DNA from: Trichosphaerium sp. ATCC 40318
Lineage: Eukaryota; Discosea; Flabellinia; Trichosidae
DNA: 64,000 nucleotides
Reading direction: 5' to 3'
Assembly (NCBI GenBank): GCA_038496445.1
Contig: JALMLS010000641.1
Span: forward strand, 39,781-103,780
Each line of letters starts with the position of its first letter. The stretch's first letter is position 1. A program made the position numbers and the translations under genes. Of this stretch, positions 36,110-48,600 are shown in pieces. The notes under the pieces are model-generated. The model did no database searches. It saw nothing but the letters and a program-made list of their open reading frames with translations, and was not told where the DNA came from.

Positions 36110-36740
36110 TTAATGCTTCCGAGGTATTCCGCAGTCTTGTTGGTGATTTTTCAAACCAAAATTTTTAGCGATAGTCAGGAATTCGCTAGGATCGTATGTG
36201 CATACATTAACTAGCGGTTTTACGTTGTTTTCTTGAAGAAGGATATTCTGTGGTTACGCAAATAGAAACTGTGTGCTTATTCTATTCGAGAATTACCATG
36301 ATAGGTAGTGCTGCTTAGATATACTTACGAATGGGTACTAGTTCACTACAAAACGTACGGTAACTAAAAAGTTTTTCGACTGAACAATTCTGTTTCATAA
36401 TAGCTCCGGACATTCTTGTACCATTGAAGAGCATTCACATATTATATTTCGGGTTGTTTTATCATGTCAAGTTTTGTAGGTGACGAAATTGCGCAAACAT
36501 GACGTTTTTACAAATCGAAGCGTCAATAGATTAACGTACGCTTGGGCGCCATTATGTAGAAATTTGTGTTCAATTTGAGCTGCTGTAAGCCATAGTCTTT
36601 CATCATCTTTAAGCTAATCTAGCACGGAAACTGAAGGGTTACGCACCTACCTCTAAAAGGCTGACGCTGCTAGTGATGTTTTTAGCATGTTTTTGTACTG
36701 TTGCAGTGGCGTTGACGGTTTTTTTTCTCGGCTGTGACAT
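36110..36740 (-). CDS. small unrecognised protein
   Basis: The ATG at 36740 opens MSQPRKKTVNATATVQK. A GTAGGT intron leads to LKDDERLWLTAAQIEHKFLH, a GTACGT intron (with an unused ATG inside) to MSGAIMKQNCSVEKLFSY, and the last exon reads ILLQENNVKPLVNVCTYD and ends GIPRKH, TAA at 36112-36110. About 120 residues, soluble, basic N-terminus. No family is recognised. The joint before the last exon is not in frame in my model, so one splice site is misplaced. Confidence 0.45.
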
Positions 36741-36804
36741 CAAGACAAGGTATGATCTTGTGACCTTCTTCGGAGGCATACAATTCGGAATACCAACACT
36801 ACAA

Positions 36805-37070
36805 ATGCAACCTCAACCGGTGTATACAGTTTGCATAACGTTGCTGGTAAGTATAGTTTACGTACGGCCTACTTTTGTCTACAATGACAGAACGACAAGA
36901 CAACTACTTCTACTGTTCACTGTTTTGTGTACATTTCTGTTTAGGCATTGTACACCACTAGATCTATTTTCACGAGTATTCAAAGTAGCGGGCGAACACA
37001 AGACGTAATAACTAGCTTGTACCGAAGCAAAATTTATGTCACAAATATTTTTCACATCATACGAAAATAA
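36805..37070 (+). CDS. possible small gene
   Basis: ATG 36805 gives MQPQPVYTVCITLL. An intron from GTAAGTAT to CTGTTTAG (about 36847-36942) joins it in phase to ALYTTRSIFTSIQSSGR and a 41-residue open exon ending FHIIRK, TAA 37068-37070. About 55 residues, no known motif. It is head to head with the small minus-strand gene, 64 bases apart, as is common here. Confidence 0.35.
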
Positions 37071-37551
37071 GCTTGATATAGCCACCAATTGTATTTTTTC
37101 ATATATTTCGTTACAGTTTTGGGTAGTAGAGAAAACTGTTAATACTTTTCTATCAAATTATGGTCACCACATTTATTTATAAACATATAATTATATAATT
37201 ATAAACTAATATCATTATGACAGACATCAAAAAAAAAAAAAAGAGTTATCAATTTTGTGTTCTTTATTTTCGAACGAAATTAGTTTATTGTATTTCCTTT
37301 CCGTTGCGCGTAGGTGTTCCATTTTTTTCATTTTTTTTTTCTGGATTCATTTTCTTTTTTCTGAAGACGATAGAAAGTAATTATGTGATTTTGTGGTGTA
37401 TCTTTCCGAAAAGTATTCCTACCGTCACCATAAACAACCAAGAACAACCAAGAACAGGCGGAAAAATATAAAACACCGCTAAGTGGACGTTTGTTAAGTG
37501 CATCTTTGTGAGAATGAGATTGACAGCGTTCTAGTAAGTTGTTTCAACGCT
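37071..37551. other. AT-rich intergenic region
   Basis: About 480 bases with long A and T runs and no convincing exon. It should contain the promoter of the FAD oxidoreductase gene. Confidence 0.4.
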
Positions 37552-39603
37552 ATGTTCCCTGTTGTTAATCCAACAGAGTCATTTTGGCAGCGTACTACAA
37601 ACTTTTCACCAAAACAATCTACAGAATCGCAATTACCGTCAAAATGCGATGTTTGTATCGTCGGTGCGTATTGTATCACGAATTAAGCGTTTATTCTGAT
37701 GAACGTACAGGTGGAGGCATGGTGGGCGTGTCATGTGCCTACTGGTTACAAAAACTATCCCCACAAGCGAGCGTGGTGTTATTAGAAGCGCGTGACTTAT
37801 GTGGAGGTACGTAGTGGTTTATTACCAAGTTTTTGCTTAAAACGTGAGTTAGGCGCTACTGGACGTAATGGTGGCCATATGTACGGTGGTATTAGCACAA
37901 TAATCAACTAATTTACTAGGTGGCCATGCTACACGGAACCAGACGTACAAAAGTGTCAGTATGAAGAGAGCATCATTGATTTTCAACAATTAAATGTTGA
38001 TGGCGTCAAAAGTACGCTCTACAACGAGATGACCAGTTTTTTTCTGTGAAATTGTTTTCATTCAAAATCCTCAAGCTCATCAACGTACACCTAATAGAGA
38101 CTATCGAAGACTTAAAAATACAATGCGATTTTCGCACTGTTGGTGGTGTAGAGTACGTTAACCTAAAATACTTGTCCGTTGTCTGAGATTTTGATTGTTT
38201 CCTTTTTTTTGAAATAGGTTGTTTGATTGTGAAAAAGTTGTTGCAAGTAATTACATTGAGTCTATTCTAAGTGGTAAAACACTTCGTGGCGAATCTTTAC
38301 GTGTTCTTGATGACAAAGAGATTGCAGATAAAATAGGGACAGGAAAATATAAGGTAAACTTTTTGAAGGGTGGTATCTAAATCACGTGACGTCATGAGGC
38401 GAGAAACTAACAATTTTTTTTTTTAAAGGTTGGAGCATTTCAAGCTAGTGTTTCTCAGTTTTGGCCTTCTAAGTTTGTAATGGGTGTTGCTTCGTCATTG
38501 AAAGAAAGGTTCGTTTTGGTAATTCAATGTTGAGATTAGCTATGAACTAATCTTGGCTTAGCGTTGACATACATACGTTTACTACTGTACATAGCATATC
38601 ATCAACAAGAAACGATGATGGTTCTGTAAACTTAAAAACAAGCAAAGGTATTACATCGTAAAGTTAAACAGCGGATTGATAGTAATTGCTGACAATATTC
38701 GAAAAAGTATTAGCTTCTGACGATTTCCTTTTAAGGTGAAATATGTGCTCTTAAACTAATAGTAGCAACTAACGGATACACTGCTGGTATACTCCCAGAA
38801 TTTAAAGATCATATTATACCAGTTAGAGGTAAATAGATGATCATATATTTTATTTTTGGTACAAGCAAATGTTGCAACTAACAAAAACGATCAAAAGGTC
38901 ACATTATTTCAACGAAACCTCTTAAACAAATGAACCTAAAACATAATATTGCTTTCCCTGAAAGCATCGAGTACTTAATTCAAAGGGAAGATGGTCGTAT
39001 TATATTTGGATCAGGACATGAAGAGAAAGTCTTTGATGATGCAAACTTGAACAAAAAAATTGTGTATGTTGCTCTAAAACTCTTAATATTGTTTTATTGA
39101 CGTCTATGACAAAGAAATGAAATAGAAGAGTTTCTTCATGAAAAGTGGGGTCTAGATAGGACAGTTATTGATCAGTATTGGGCAGGTATTATGGTAAGCT
39201 CAAGATCACTAATCAACAAAAATTTTCCATTGAATCAAAACATAATATGTTTGATTAAACTGACGACTTGTTCTCAAGGGATACACAAAGGATCACCATC
39301 CAGTTATTGGACCTGTACCAAATCGAGAGAATACTTTCATTGTAGCAGGATTTTCAGGTAAGTCAAAGCCTTGCAACTAAACGTTAAGAGCTTGTTTTTA
39401 TTTTGAGTTCTTGGGTAAACTAAGATCAACTTTAGGTGAGGGTATGTCCCTTGGATTTCAAGCTGGAAAGACTATAGCAAATTTAGTATGTGGGAAAATA
39501 GATGAAAAAAGCCTAGTGCCTAGGTAAGCCCATTTCCTAACAGAATCACAAACATGAGCTTACTATTTTATCATCTAGTTTTTTGCCAAGCAGATTTTTT
39601 TAA
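37552..39603 (+). CDS. FAD-dependent amine/amino-acid oxidoreductase (DadA/PuuB-like)
   Basis: A DAO-superfamily flavoenzyme acting on a secondary or primary amine. Exon 1 gives SFWQRTTNFSPKQST and KCDVCIVG. A GTGCGT intron restores the Rossmann motif GGGMVGVSCAYWL, then VVLLEARDLCGGATGRNGGH, the family's flavin-contact signature. Later exons read GHIISTKPLKQMNLKHNIAF, QREDGRIIFGSGHE, YWAGIMGYTKDHHPVIGPVP and the C-terminal flavin strand FIVAGFSGEGMSLGFQAGKT. It ends FLPSRFF, TAA 39601-39603. The closest relatives by pattern are gamma-glutamylputrescine and sarcosine-type oxidases; the substrate is not determined. About 14 short introns. Confidence 0.85.
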
Positions 39604-39912
39604 CCTTTACCATGACCTTAAAATCCCGTCACTTATGGATATCCATGTACATTTGTAAATACAATAAATACCTAATAGATACTATGGAGGCTTAATTTTA
39701 GCCCACAACATCAATAAACTAACTGAGACAACTCGGAAGAAAAGAAAAAAATTGCCAAAAAAAGAAGGTGTCAGAATCTTCCTCCTTTATTTTTTAAATA
39801 CATAACTCAATTATCTACATCATTGTACATTTCCCTTCTTGCTTTGACTTTTCTCTTCCGTAAAACGTAGAACGAGAGCGCTTACGACCTAATGACGAAG
39901 TTTGTGTTAATT
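39604..39912. other. gap between convergent genes
   Basis: About 310 bases. An open minus-strand stretch (KKNRFSLKLTQTSSLGRKR, ending at TAG 39817-39815) could be an alternative last exon of the PX protein gene. Otherwise it is an untranslated region. Confidence 0.3.
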
Positions 39913-41704
39913 TCAGTGAAAATCGGTTTTTCTTAAAGGGTTATAACCGTTTCTAGTACCTTGAGGTGCAACATGTGAAGCCACGCAATGACCGGTATCT
40001 TCATCAAATTGTATTTTGGTGCATAATTTACCAATAAATCTTGTTTTGAATAATTCACGGATTTCTCCAATAAAAGAAGGTATTTGATTCCTGTTCGTTA
40101 GTTTGCTCACAACTGATCCAACAGTTCTCCTTTCTACAAAAAACCTCAGCAATCAAATCACAGCTATATCGCCTCTTAAGCTGTCATATTAAAGATACAT
40201 GTGGAGCACTCATGAAGCTGAATGAACACAAAACAGAAAAAAAACCAAAGCTATTTTGAACTTATTTTCACGTACCGAAATTGATGTTTTTTATAGATGG
40301 TTCTGATGCCCTATGGTTTTTAATGTTATAAATCATCGTATGAATATGATTACTATTCATTCGAACAACGTACTTGAAAATAATACTTTGTTGAAGTGCA
40401 TCCCAAGTTACAACAAAATCAAGTGCGATATAAATTGATCCTCTCTGAATCAGATATGCTCTTGAGAACCTCGAGTTTACTTGTATTATCGGCTTATATT
40501 CGACATAAACTTTAGGGCTATAAAAACATCAGTTGACATTCACTAGAAACGGAAGGTGATACTGTCTTTGAAGATAGTACTTACCTCACAATTCTGATTT
40601 CATTATTTCTTAGCGAGAATGTTAATGGTGATATTATTTTTACTCTTGTTAATGGTGCACTCTCAGATGTTGCTTCAGTAACGTCAAACATTGAGTCAGT
40701 CAAGAAGAATACTTTGGGTATCCATTCTCTAACAAAATGCCTAAAAAGAAAGTGAGACAGGAGCGAACAAGGCGTGTGTTTGTTTTTTTTTGTAGTACAT
40801 TAAGTTGCTTTTGAAGTCACTGAAATTGAAGTCACCACCGACTTCTTGAAGGTCACGCACATGATCTTCAAAATTTGTACTTCCAGTATCACAAATACAA
40901 GGTGAGAAAGTATTTTGTAGCAATCCTGTCAAGTTCCGTGTGACCTAGATGCAGAAATGTTAATTTTTTTGAAAATCATGTTTTTTTGTACGTCGTGCTC
41001 TAACAGTGAGAAGTTACATAAGAATTTGTCTTTCCAATCTCTTTTCATATCGATAATCCATTTATCTACTGCACGTGGTAGAATATGATAACGACCAAAA
41101 GTTGATCTAGCATAATCTACAATACCTAAAAGAAAAAAAGGTTAGAAGGAAAGCAACATACAAATAGCATGTTCTTTACCAACAAGTCTATTATCAGGTT
41201 CAAGAAACTCTTTCAGTATAGGTATTTGTCTGAAATCTTTAGAAGGCTTGATACCAGTTACACGTAATACTTGTGGAACACGAATGAGTGCTAACAAGTA
41301 TCTACAAGTAGAAGTCAGTTTTCTTGAAACGAAACATTGGTTGAGGTTTTTTGTTCGATTTCTTAACGCTGGCGTACTGTTCCAGGTGCGCAAGGCGTTG
41401 CTCAATATAATAGGGATCCAGATTACCAAATATTATCTTGCCAGGGAATGGAGGCACTTTGACATCCCAAGGCAAGAACAACAATAACTAATACAAACAG
41501 TTTATATAAATGATATTTAATCAACTCTTTTTTTGTGAAATCACGTGCCTTTTGATGCAAGCAATCGAATTCACTAAACCTACGTAGTACGTAGTGTTTA
41601 CTGACGTCTTTTGTAACAAGACTTTGTACAACAGTCTCAATCATGTAAGCAACGTGTATATCGTTGTCTCTTGATTTAATAACGTATCCAGGAATAGAAA
41701 TCAT
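39913..41704 (-). CDS. PX-domain (sorting-nexin-like) protein
   Basis: Binds phosphoinositides on endosomal membranes. The PX domain occupies the N-terminal 120 residues: VIKSRDNDIHVAYMIET, KHYVLRRFSEFDCLHQKARD (the RRFSEF basic motif), then after an intron LPWDVKVPPFPGKIIFGN, the proline loop, and YYIEQRLAHLEQY. The region after it (LKEFLEPDNRL, about 41100-40000) is spread over short exons and has no BAR domain that I can see. The ATG at 41704 is the first in frame. The last exon as given ends at 39913; a shifted splice would extend it to 39815. Confidence 0.7.
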
Positions 41705-41942
41705 CAAGCCTTCACCTTTTTTGATTATTCACACTTTTTCCACTCAAAAAAAAAAACCAAAAAAATATCGTTTTCTTGGCATTCACGTGATTGAGTTACT
41801 GTGGTTTTTTATCTAATTTTGTTCACGTGTATTTGAAGGTAAAAAAATCGAGAAAAGTCGTACTGCGTGATGGTATGATATTGGTTGTTTGTTTGTTTTC
41901 CATATAATTTGGATCCCTATCAGACAAAAGTCATTTTCTCGT

Positions 41943-43955
41943 TTAGAAACGCTCCTCTTGGATTACAAAATCGTACCCTCTTACACCAAAGTTGCCAACA
42001 CTGAACCCTTTATTTTCGATTGGTTGTATGATAGGCGTTGTGGGCTAGAAACAAATAAAAAAGTTAGTTGGTTTTTTTTTCTGAACAAAAATATACTTAC
42101 ACGTGGAGGTATCCCTGAAATACTTTTACGTCTTGAAGCACGTCCACCAAAACTATGTGATTGATCTATACGCTCTTTATAAATTACTTCTTTATGCTCT
42201 TCAACATGTCTCCAATCAACACCGACTGATTGAGAGGGTTCAATATAACTGTGTAAGAACGTTAAAAAGATGTTACTATTGTTATATCCTTTGTCTTGCC
42301 TATTGTTTCGAGCTCCTTCACGTCTGCTAATTATTGGACTTTCTACTAAAGGGGCATTCATTGTCTTTGATTCTAACGTTTGAGGTCTCAAATCGCGAGA
42401 TGGTGATGTAGTTCTTGTCATTACTACTTCTACTTCTCTAAGGTCATTCATCATGGTATCCTAAAGTGGTAAGCTTATAATAACATCAACACCTTGCATA
42501 CGGCATTAAGTTCCTCAGGGATAACCAACACTATTTCTGCACCATCTTCGCTACCTTGTGCTGCAGAAAGCGTAGGTGTACCTGAACGGCAGTTAAAAGA
42601 GATGAAGCTAGATTGGGTTTTTTCATTCATATCATTCGCTGAAACTTACCCCTTCGTGTCAGTGAATGACTGCCTACTAGAAAGTCGAAAAGATCAGATA
42701 CTGTAACGTATCCACCTCGTCCAATATTTGAATTTCCTTGTAAAACATATGAAACCAATCTAGCAAAAGTGGACACACCAGAACCTTCTGTCTAAATGTT
42801 TTTGTTAATCCAAAAATAAATTCTTCAAAGGTAGTTTTCACTTGCACTAACCTCGCCAGGGCTTCCTGCAGTGAGTACTAAACGTGCAGATTTATCAATT
42901 CTTGTCTTTGTCCATTTCTCGTCCCGTATTAGAGTGTTTCTTCTTGCACCACTGAGAAGTTTTGTCTTTGGGTCCATGGTAAACGCTAGACAGGACGAAG
43001 TTTAATTGATACATATAGATAACATGGTGCACTTAGAGAACGCAAAGTACATCATTTGAGTAAACCATTTGCAAAAAAAGAAGAAACAATTTCAGCCTTT
43101 TAAGGCTAGAAGAAATACCTGTAAGTTGACAGTTCATCAAAAATAGCACGTGCATTGCTTTCAAATACTTAGAAATTGTTAGCAAGGCGCTTTGATATAT
43201 TAAACAAACCTCATTGGACCACTTTATCAACTCAGTAACAGATATTAAGGAACTCTTGTCGAGTGGTGATCCATCATAAGGTACTAAAAAACTTTCTCCT
43301 AAATGCAAGTTTTAGTTCGAATACATTCACTAAATAGTAGGTTCATACCCACGCCTTTATCATTCTCCATAGTGTATCCATGTCCAGAGAAATATATCTA
43401 ACAATTCTGGTATTAAAACACGTGATAAATGATGTGCAAACTTTTAACTAACCGTAAGCATGTCCTCGTTTTGGATCTGATCTGGAATGCGTTTCATAGC
43501 GCTCATAATAGCTTCCTTTGTAGCATTTTCCTCTTGAGACATTACTTTAAGCGTGATACAACGAAAATTGTTCATACCTTTCAAAACAATCAGGTGCGAT
43601 TCATCTTTAATACCAGTGCTCTCTAAGCACTCTTTAATCTCTGTAACATCACCCAACGCCTTTTACTTGGTTGTAAGCCAAAAAATAAAAAAGTTACTGT
43701 GTATTTTCTATTTCAATCAATTCACGTGATAGGGGTTTTTATCACGTGTTTTTTACCTTGTCGTTTGGTGGAAACTCTAAATAACCGCGTATACCAATTA
43801 CTATTGCGAATCTCTTTCTATAGACATCAGAGGCACTATGTGTATGTTCTGGATGCTCCTAAGTTGTTATTTAAGGATTTGTTTGACAAAAAAAGGGTTT
43901 AACATGCTATGTTACGTAGGTTTGTTTAATTTTTTTATGTACATACATAGGCCAT
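41943..43955 (-). CDS. caspase-fold (C14-like) protein
   Basis: The spliced N-terminus reads RKRFAIVIGIRGYLEFPPND, then ATKEAIMSAMKRIPDQIQNE. The catalytic histidine strand is IYFSGHGYTMEND, followed by SFLVPYDGSPLD. The cysteine strand is LKAMHVLFLMNCQLTGAF, followed by ARLVLTAGSPGETEGSG and GGYVTVSDLFDFLVGS. This order matches the bacterial-type caspase family more than classical metacaspases: the usual D-x-C-(H/F)-S-G is N-C-Q-L-T-G. His and Cys are both kept, so activity is possible. The C-terminal 150 residues are polar and probably disordered (SPSRDLRPQTLESK, RRKSISGIPPR). Start MAYEHPEHTH comes from a two-exon join and is moderately sure. TAA at 41945-41943. Confidence 0.75.
43723..43748. 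promoter_or_regulatory. paired CACGTG palindromes in an intron
   Basis: Two CACGTG sites (43723-43728 and 43743-43748) lie 20 bases apart, start to start, within one intron of the caspase-fold gene, in the contexts TTCACGTGAT and ATCACGTGTT. They are the tightest pair among the many copies in the window. CACGTG is the bHLH E-box/G-box core; whether it acts here is unknown. Confidence 0.3.
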
Positions 43956-44289
43956 CTTTTTTGTCAGATAGTGTCACCGCCACAATACTCCGCCTTGTTA
44001 CACTTGTAGTTTTTGTTCGTAAAAATATTGACAGTGTCAAATGTGTTAAGCAATGTTCTTTACGATGAATTGAAGACTCCTTTGAAGTACTATTACATAC
44101 GAGCTAGTTATACGATAGTTTATACCTCTATAATGTAGTACAACTGACGTGAGAGTAGCGCTGAGCAATCTTTGTGAAGGAAAGATGACACATCGGAATA
44201 TGACACGTACTTTTCGCTTTGGTTAAATAAAATATCCCAAAGACATGGAAACGAACAAGGCGTTGATTGTTGTACATGCGTTGTTATTT
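43956..44289. other. intergenic region
   Basis: About 330 bases between the caspase-fold gene start and the mucin-like gene stop, both minus strand. No independent gene seen; promoter of the caspase-fold gene expected here. Confidence 0.4.
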
Positions 44290-45484
44290 TTAAATATCAT
44301 CGTCGTAATCGTAGCGATCAACTGGAGGTACCATTTGGTAACCGTCTTTTTGGACACGTGTCCAGAAGAATAAGCCAAGAGCAGTAGCAATACCAATACC
44401 CAAAAGAGATAGGATAATTAAAAGAGCAATGCCAGTACCTGGTATACCTAGATAGTTACGTTAGAGAGTTTGATTACCAAACAAAGCTTGAGTTAATTAC
44501 CATGGTGGTGTTTCTTTGAGGAAGGATTTGATGGTGAGTCTGTAGCGGATGGTTCTTTTGTGGGTGAAAATGGAGCAACTGGCGGAGGTGCTTCTGTTGG
44601 TGCTTGTGGAGGTTTTGAAGGAGGCTTTGTTGGTTCTCTTGTAGGTGCTACTGGTATTAGAGTCGTTGGTGCTAACGTGGTAGGTGGTGGCGACGTTGGT
44701 GTTGTAGTTGGTGTTAACGTTGTAGGAGATAGTGTTGTTGGCGCCAGAGTAGTTGGTGGCGCTGTTGTTGGTACCAGAGTAGTTGGTAGTGTTGTGGGAG
44801 CTACAGTTGTTGGTGCTAAAGTGGTCGGTGGTGGCGACGTTGGTGTTGTTGTAGTTGGTGCTAACGTTGTAGGAGATAGTGTTGTTGGCGCCAGAGTAGT
44901 TGGTGGTGCTGTGGGGGCTACAGTTGTTGGTGGTAATGATGTCGGTGCTGTTGTGGTTGGTGACAGAGTTGTAGGTACGCGAGTTGGGGGTGGAGTTGGC
45001 GATGATGTTGTTGGTGACGTTGTTGTAGGGGTGTGGGTGGTAGGTGTTGCAGTTGGTGCTACAGGCGCAAGGGTTGGTGGTGATGTTGTAGGAGCATGTG
45101 TGGTTGGCATAAGTGTTGTCGGCACTGGTGTTGGCTGCATTGTGGGCATGAGTGTAGATGGTGCCATCGTGCTGGGTGGAAGCGTTGTACTGAGGGTAGC
45201 AGCGCTATCTAAGCTATGTCCTAGTGTTCTAACAGGCTTAAAGTGGCTTTGGACACTCTGAGAAACATAGCTGGTGGATTTATCTGAACTACGCGTGGTG
45301 GCGTATTTAGAAGCTAACTTCATCAGATTTACCGTTATTGATACCAGAAACTTGGGAAAGTACCTTCAGTCGCCTTTAATGAATTGAAGGACTCCTCTGT
45401 AGCAATTTGTAAACAATTAGAATGATGCAGAACGCATAGAATGTAGAATAGTGTGAATAGCGCTATTTGAGCATAATGAGGCAT
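44290..45484 (-). CDS. mucin-like Thr/Pro-rich type I membrane protein
   Basis: ATG 45484 starts a clear signal peptide (YAQIALFTLFYILCVLHHS). A 50-nt GTACTT intron joins the ectodomain, about 230 residues almost wholly of Thr-Pro units such as PTTLAPTTLSPTTLAPTT, ideal for dense O-glycosylation. A KKHHHG junction and a second intron lead to the membrane helix IPGTGIALLIILSLLGIGIA and a short acidic tail VDRYDYDDDI, TAA 44292-44290. It is a cell-surface or cell-wall-linked protein. Its coding strand is strongly C/A-rich, so the opposite strand shows a long spurious frame. Confidence 0.85.
44671..44914. repeat. tandem duplication inside the mucin-like repeat region
   Basis: A block of roughly 95 bases (44671-44764) recurs almost exactly at about 44813-44914 with a three-base insertion, offset about 142 bases. 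It includes GTTGTAGGAGATAGTGTTG and GGCGCCAGAGTAGTTGGTGG. It encodes two copies of the same Thr-Pro module, so the ectodomain has grown by tandem duplication. Confidence 0.7.
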
Positions 45485-45656
45485 TTGTTATGTAATGAGG
45501 TGCATTGAATGGCGTTTAAAAAACTACATAAAGTCAAGGCGAATCATACATTTGGTTGTAGTCTTTAACGTTGTTACGAAGGTACCACCATTCCAGAGGT
45601 TATCCCTCTTTGGCCATGCGCCTAACGCGCTCAATACCTACGTATTAAAAAAAGAA

Positions 45657-48600
45657 ATGAGCGACAAAAATGAAGGAGAGTCTCCTGTCGAACAAGACCC
45701 CAGGTTAATATAGATTTTTTGATATACGTTAATGGAATTAAAGAACACAACGGAGGAAAGCTTCAAAGGACAAAAAGGCCAGGAAGGACCGTAAACGAGC
45801 GAGGACAGCTAATGAAACGGTTTTCGACAAAATAGACTTTAAACACAGACCCAGTACAGGCAAACGATGACAAACCGCGACGTAAATACGTTATAAATAA
45901 CACTATTACAATAGGATGGGTTTCTGCTGCACCTAAACTTGAATCTGGGGAAGAAGGATCACTAGACAATCAAAAGCAGGTGCGTTAGCAAATATACATT
46001 GTAGACAAGCAATGGTTTTTATTTCAAAAAAATACCCTTTCGGCGTACCAACCAAAAATTATTAGAAACGGATAGAAGCTGGTGTACAAGTAGGCCCTAC
46101 TTTTGGAGTTGCTAGACTAAGCGCTTTAAACGAAGATACACAAGCAACAATCCTAATAAAATTCGGGTACTGTACTGTTACAACAATTGGCAACATCGAA
46201 TTTCCATACTATTTACAAATCCTTTTGGTTTGGCGTTCGATTGTTAACGTATTTTAAAATAACAGAGAAAGAAAACGTGCACGCTCAGGAGGTGCTAAAT
46301 CTAATAAGACGATCACTTCATTGGGATGGCTTGAAGTTGAACAACAACAGAGAGATATTGGTACATATTTTTATCTATTTGTTGACGTTGGTGAAGAGGA
46401 TTCAGTTATTTTATTGAAATGTTTGAACGATATTCTTTTTTTTGTTTAACTTTTCTTGTAGACCTTTCTATATCTTTTGAAGATGACACAGAAGAGGATG
46501 AAGGTCTATATGAGGATAGTATATTCGTTAACGGTCTAGGTATGAAGGTGGTTCCTCTTTTTTTCATTTTTTCACTTGAGGCCAAGTGTTTTTTTTTGTT
46601 TGATTCGTTGGCGACTGATTGTTTGATAAATAGGCTTCCTGAATTTTTATAAAATGGATCAATTCACAGACGCTATTCTTGGTACATTCCTACTCTTCTT
46701 TTGCGATGTTTTTGATATTTTTTTATTATTTTCTTTATTGTATTTTATCCGTCTAATGTCTTATACTTTACTGTAGAGCTCCAAAACTCTGTACAATTTA
46801 AAGTACATAAATTAATACTTGCGTACAGTTCTGGCTACTTTTTGAAGTACTTCACTGCACAAGGTACCTACAAATTAAGAAATGAAAGCATCCACTTTTA
46901 GCTCCAGTCGTCTTTTTTTCTTGGCTTTTTGACATTTTTTCCAGAACGCAAAGCGGAAGCAGAAGGGACTACAAGGGATATTGTAGATGGTAACTGCTAT
47001 AAAAGGTGTATAGCCGCATTCTAATGCTTAAAATTAGATGGTGAACTGGATGTTATTAAAGTGAACTTTAATGGACCCACTGAAGTGTTTAGTTCTATTA
47101 TTAATTACTTCTACACTGGTACGATATTATTCTTTTAAGCGTACTCGTATTATTGAGTTCCTAATACCCATACACACTCGTGAAATCTTTAAAATGACTT
47201 AACAAAAACGCTAGAACTTAAGATTGGCTCACTATTTTTTTTTCCGTCTTTCTGCTATGGTTGTAGTCTCTTTACTAAACGGATTTTTGTATAGGTGATA
47301 TAAAGGTTACAAATGATAACGTTATACCCATTTGGGTACTTGCAGAGAGTTATGATATACCCACACTACGGAAGAAAGTAACAATTTATGTTCGGAATAA
47401 TCTTGAGCGTACAAATGCAGTGCCAATGCTGCGACATGTTATAAAGTGAGTAACAGAAAATCTCATTATTATCAATAGGTGTTAAGTATTGTTTATTAAT
47501 TAATTCATCTTAGGTTTAATGTAAAGGATCAGCAACTCATCAGTCGATGTGTTCATAAGATTGCAAGAAACTTTTGTTACATCTATGATGAGGATTATCG
47601 AGATATTCCTTACTCTATTTTTTATGATATTATTTCACATCGAAGGCTTGCCTTAAAGGGCGAGTGGTTCTTGTATAACACCACAAAAATGTATATTTCA
47701 CACACAAAATTGAGCAACGAGGTACGTACATAAGCGGATGCGAAGAGCAACTTCCAAGTGGTCTTTTTTATGTGGTTTTTAATTTTTCTCTCCACACGTT
47801 TTTCTTCTAACCCCTTGTTATAGAAAACACAAAAGCTTTTTGAGCAAGTACGCTATCGATTTATGAAGTATGATCAGCTTGCAAAAGTCCATAAAGAAGG
47901 ATTTGTTGCTGAACGATACTTGCTTGAAGCTGCTATGATGCGACTAAGGTACTCTTTCATTTTGTGTCTTCGTGTATGTCTTCTTATTTTTACTATAGGC
48001 GTTTAGAACAACCTGCTGCAGGACCTCCATCGAGCCTACCCGCATTCTTACAACCAAGACCGGAACACTTTGTGGATCTGGTATACAACAAAGACAACGA
48101 CCACTTTTTTAAAGGAATCATTTGGTACGATGAAAAAACCAATCCTGGTTCGTAGTGTTAACTTATTATAGGTGGATTGCTACAAATTATGGTAGATATG
48201 ATAAAGATGGTAACGTTGAATGGAAGAATCCTCATGAAGCACAACGTGTAGTTGTGGAATCTTCACCTCTTTCAAAAGGTAAGAAAATTCTTTAACTTTT
48301 TGTCCAACAACGTTTCTTTACTTGATACCTTTAATACTTGACTCTGTGCATCTTAAAAGATTACATACATGTTCTGATTTTGTTTTAAAGGTAAAGTATC
48401 AACGTTAGCGGATAGAGAAAAGGCAGAAATTTGGACACAAGATGTGCCTTGTGCTTGGTTTTCAATAGATTTTGGTGAAAATCGAAAAATTGTACCAAGC
48501 AAGTACAGTCTTCGTCACGGAGGTAATTGGAAGGCGGATGCTATACGTAGATGGGAACTTCAAGGTACATAACATATCTTAAAATAAATGTACTCACAAG

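Noticed and set aside
43658-43666. U5 snRNA-like loop GCCTTTTAC
   Set aside because: It spans an exon-intron border of the caspase-fold gene, with only a 4-bp stem and no Sm site nearby.
44560-45261. Long forward reading frame rich in Val and Gly
   Set aside because: It is the reverse of the Thr-Pro repeats of the mucin-like gene; codon periodicity of the repeat keeps the opposite strand open.
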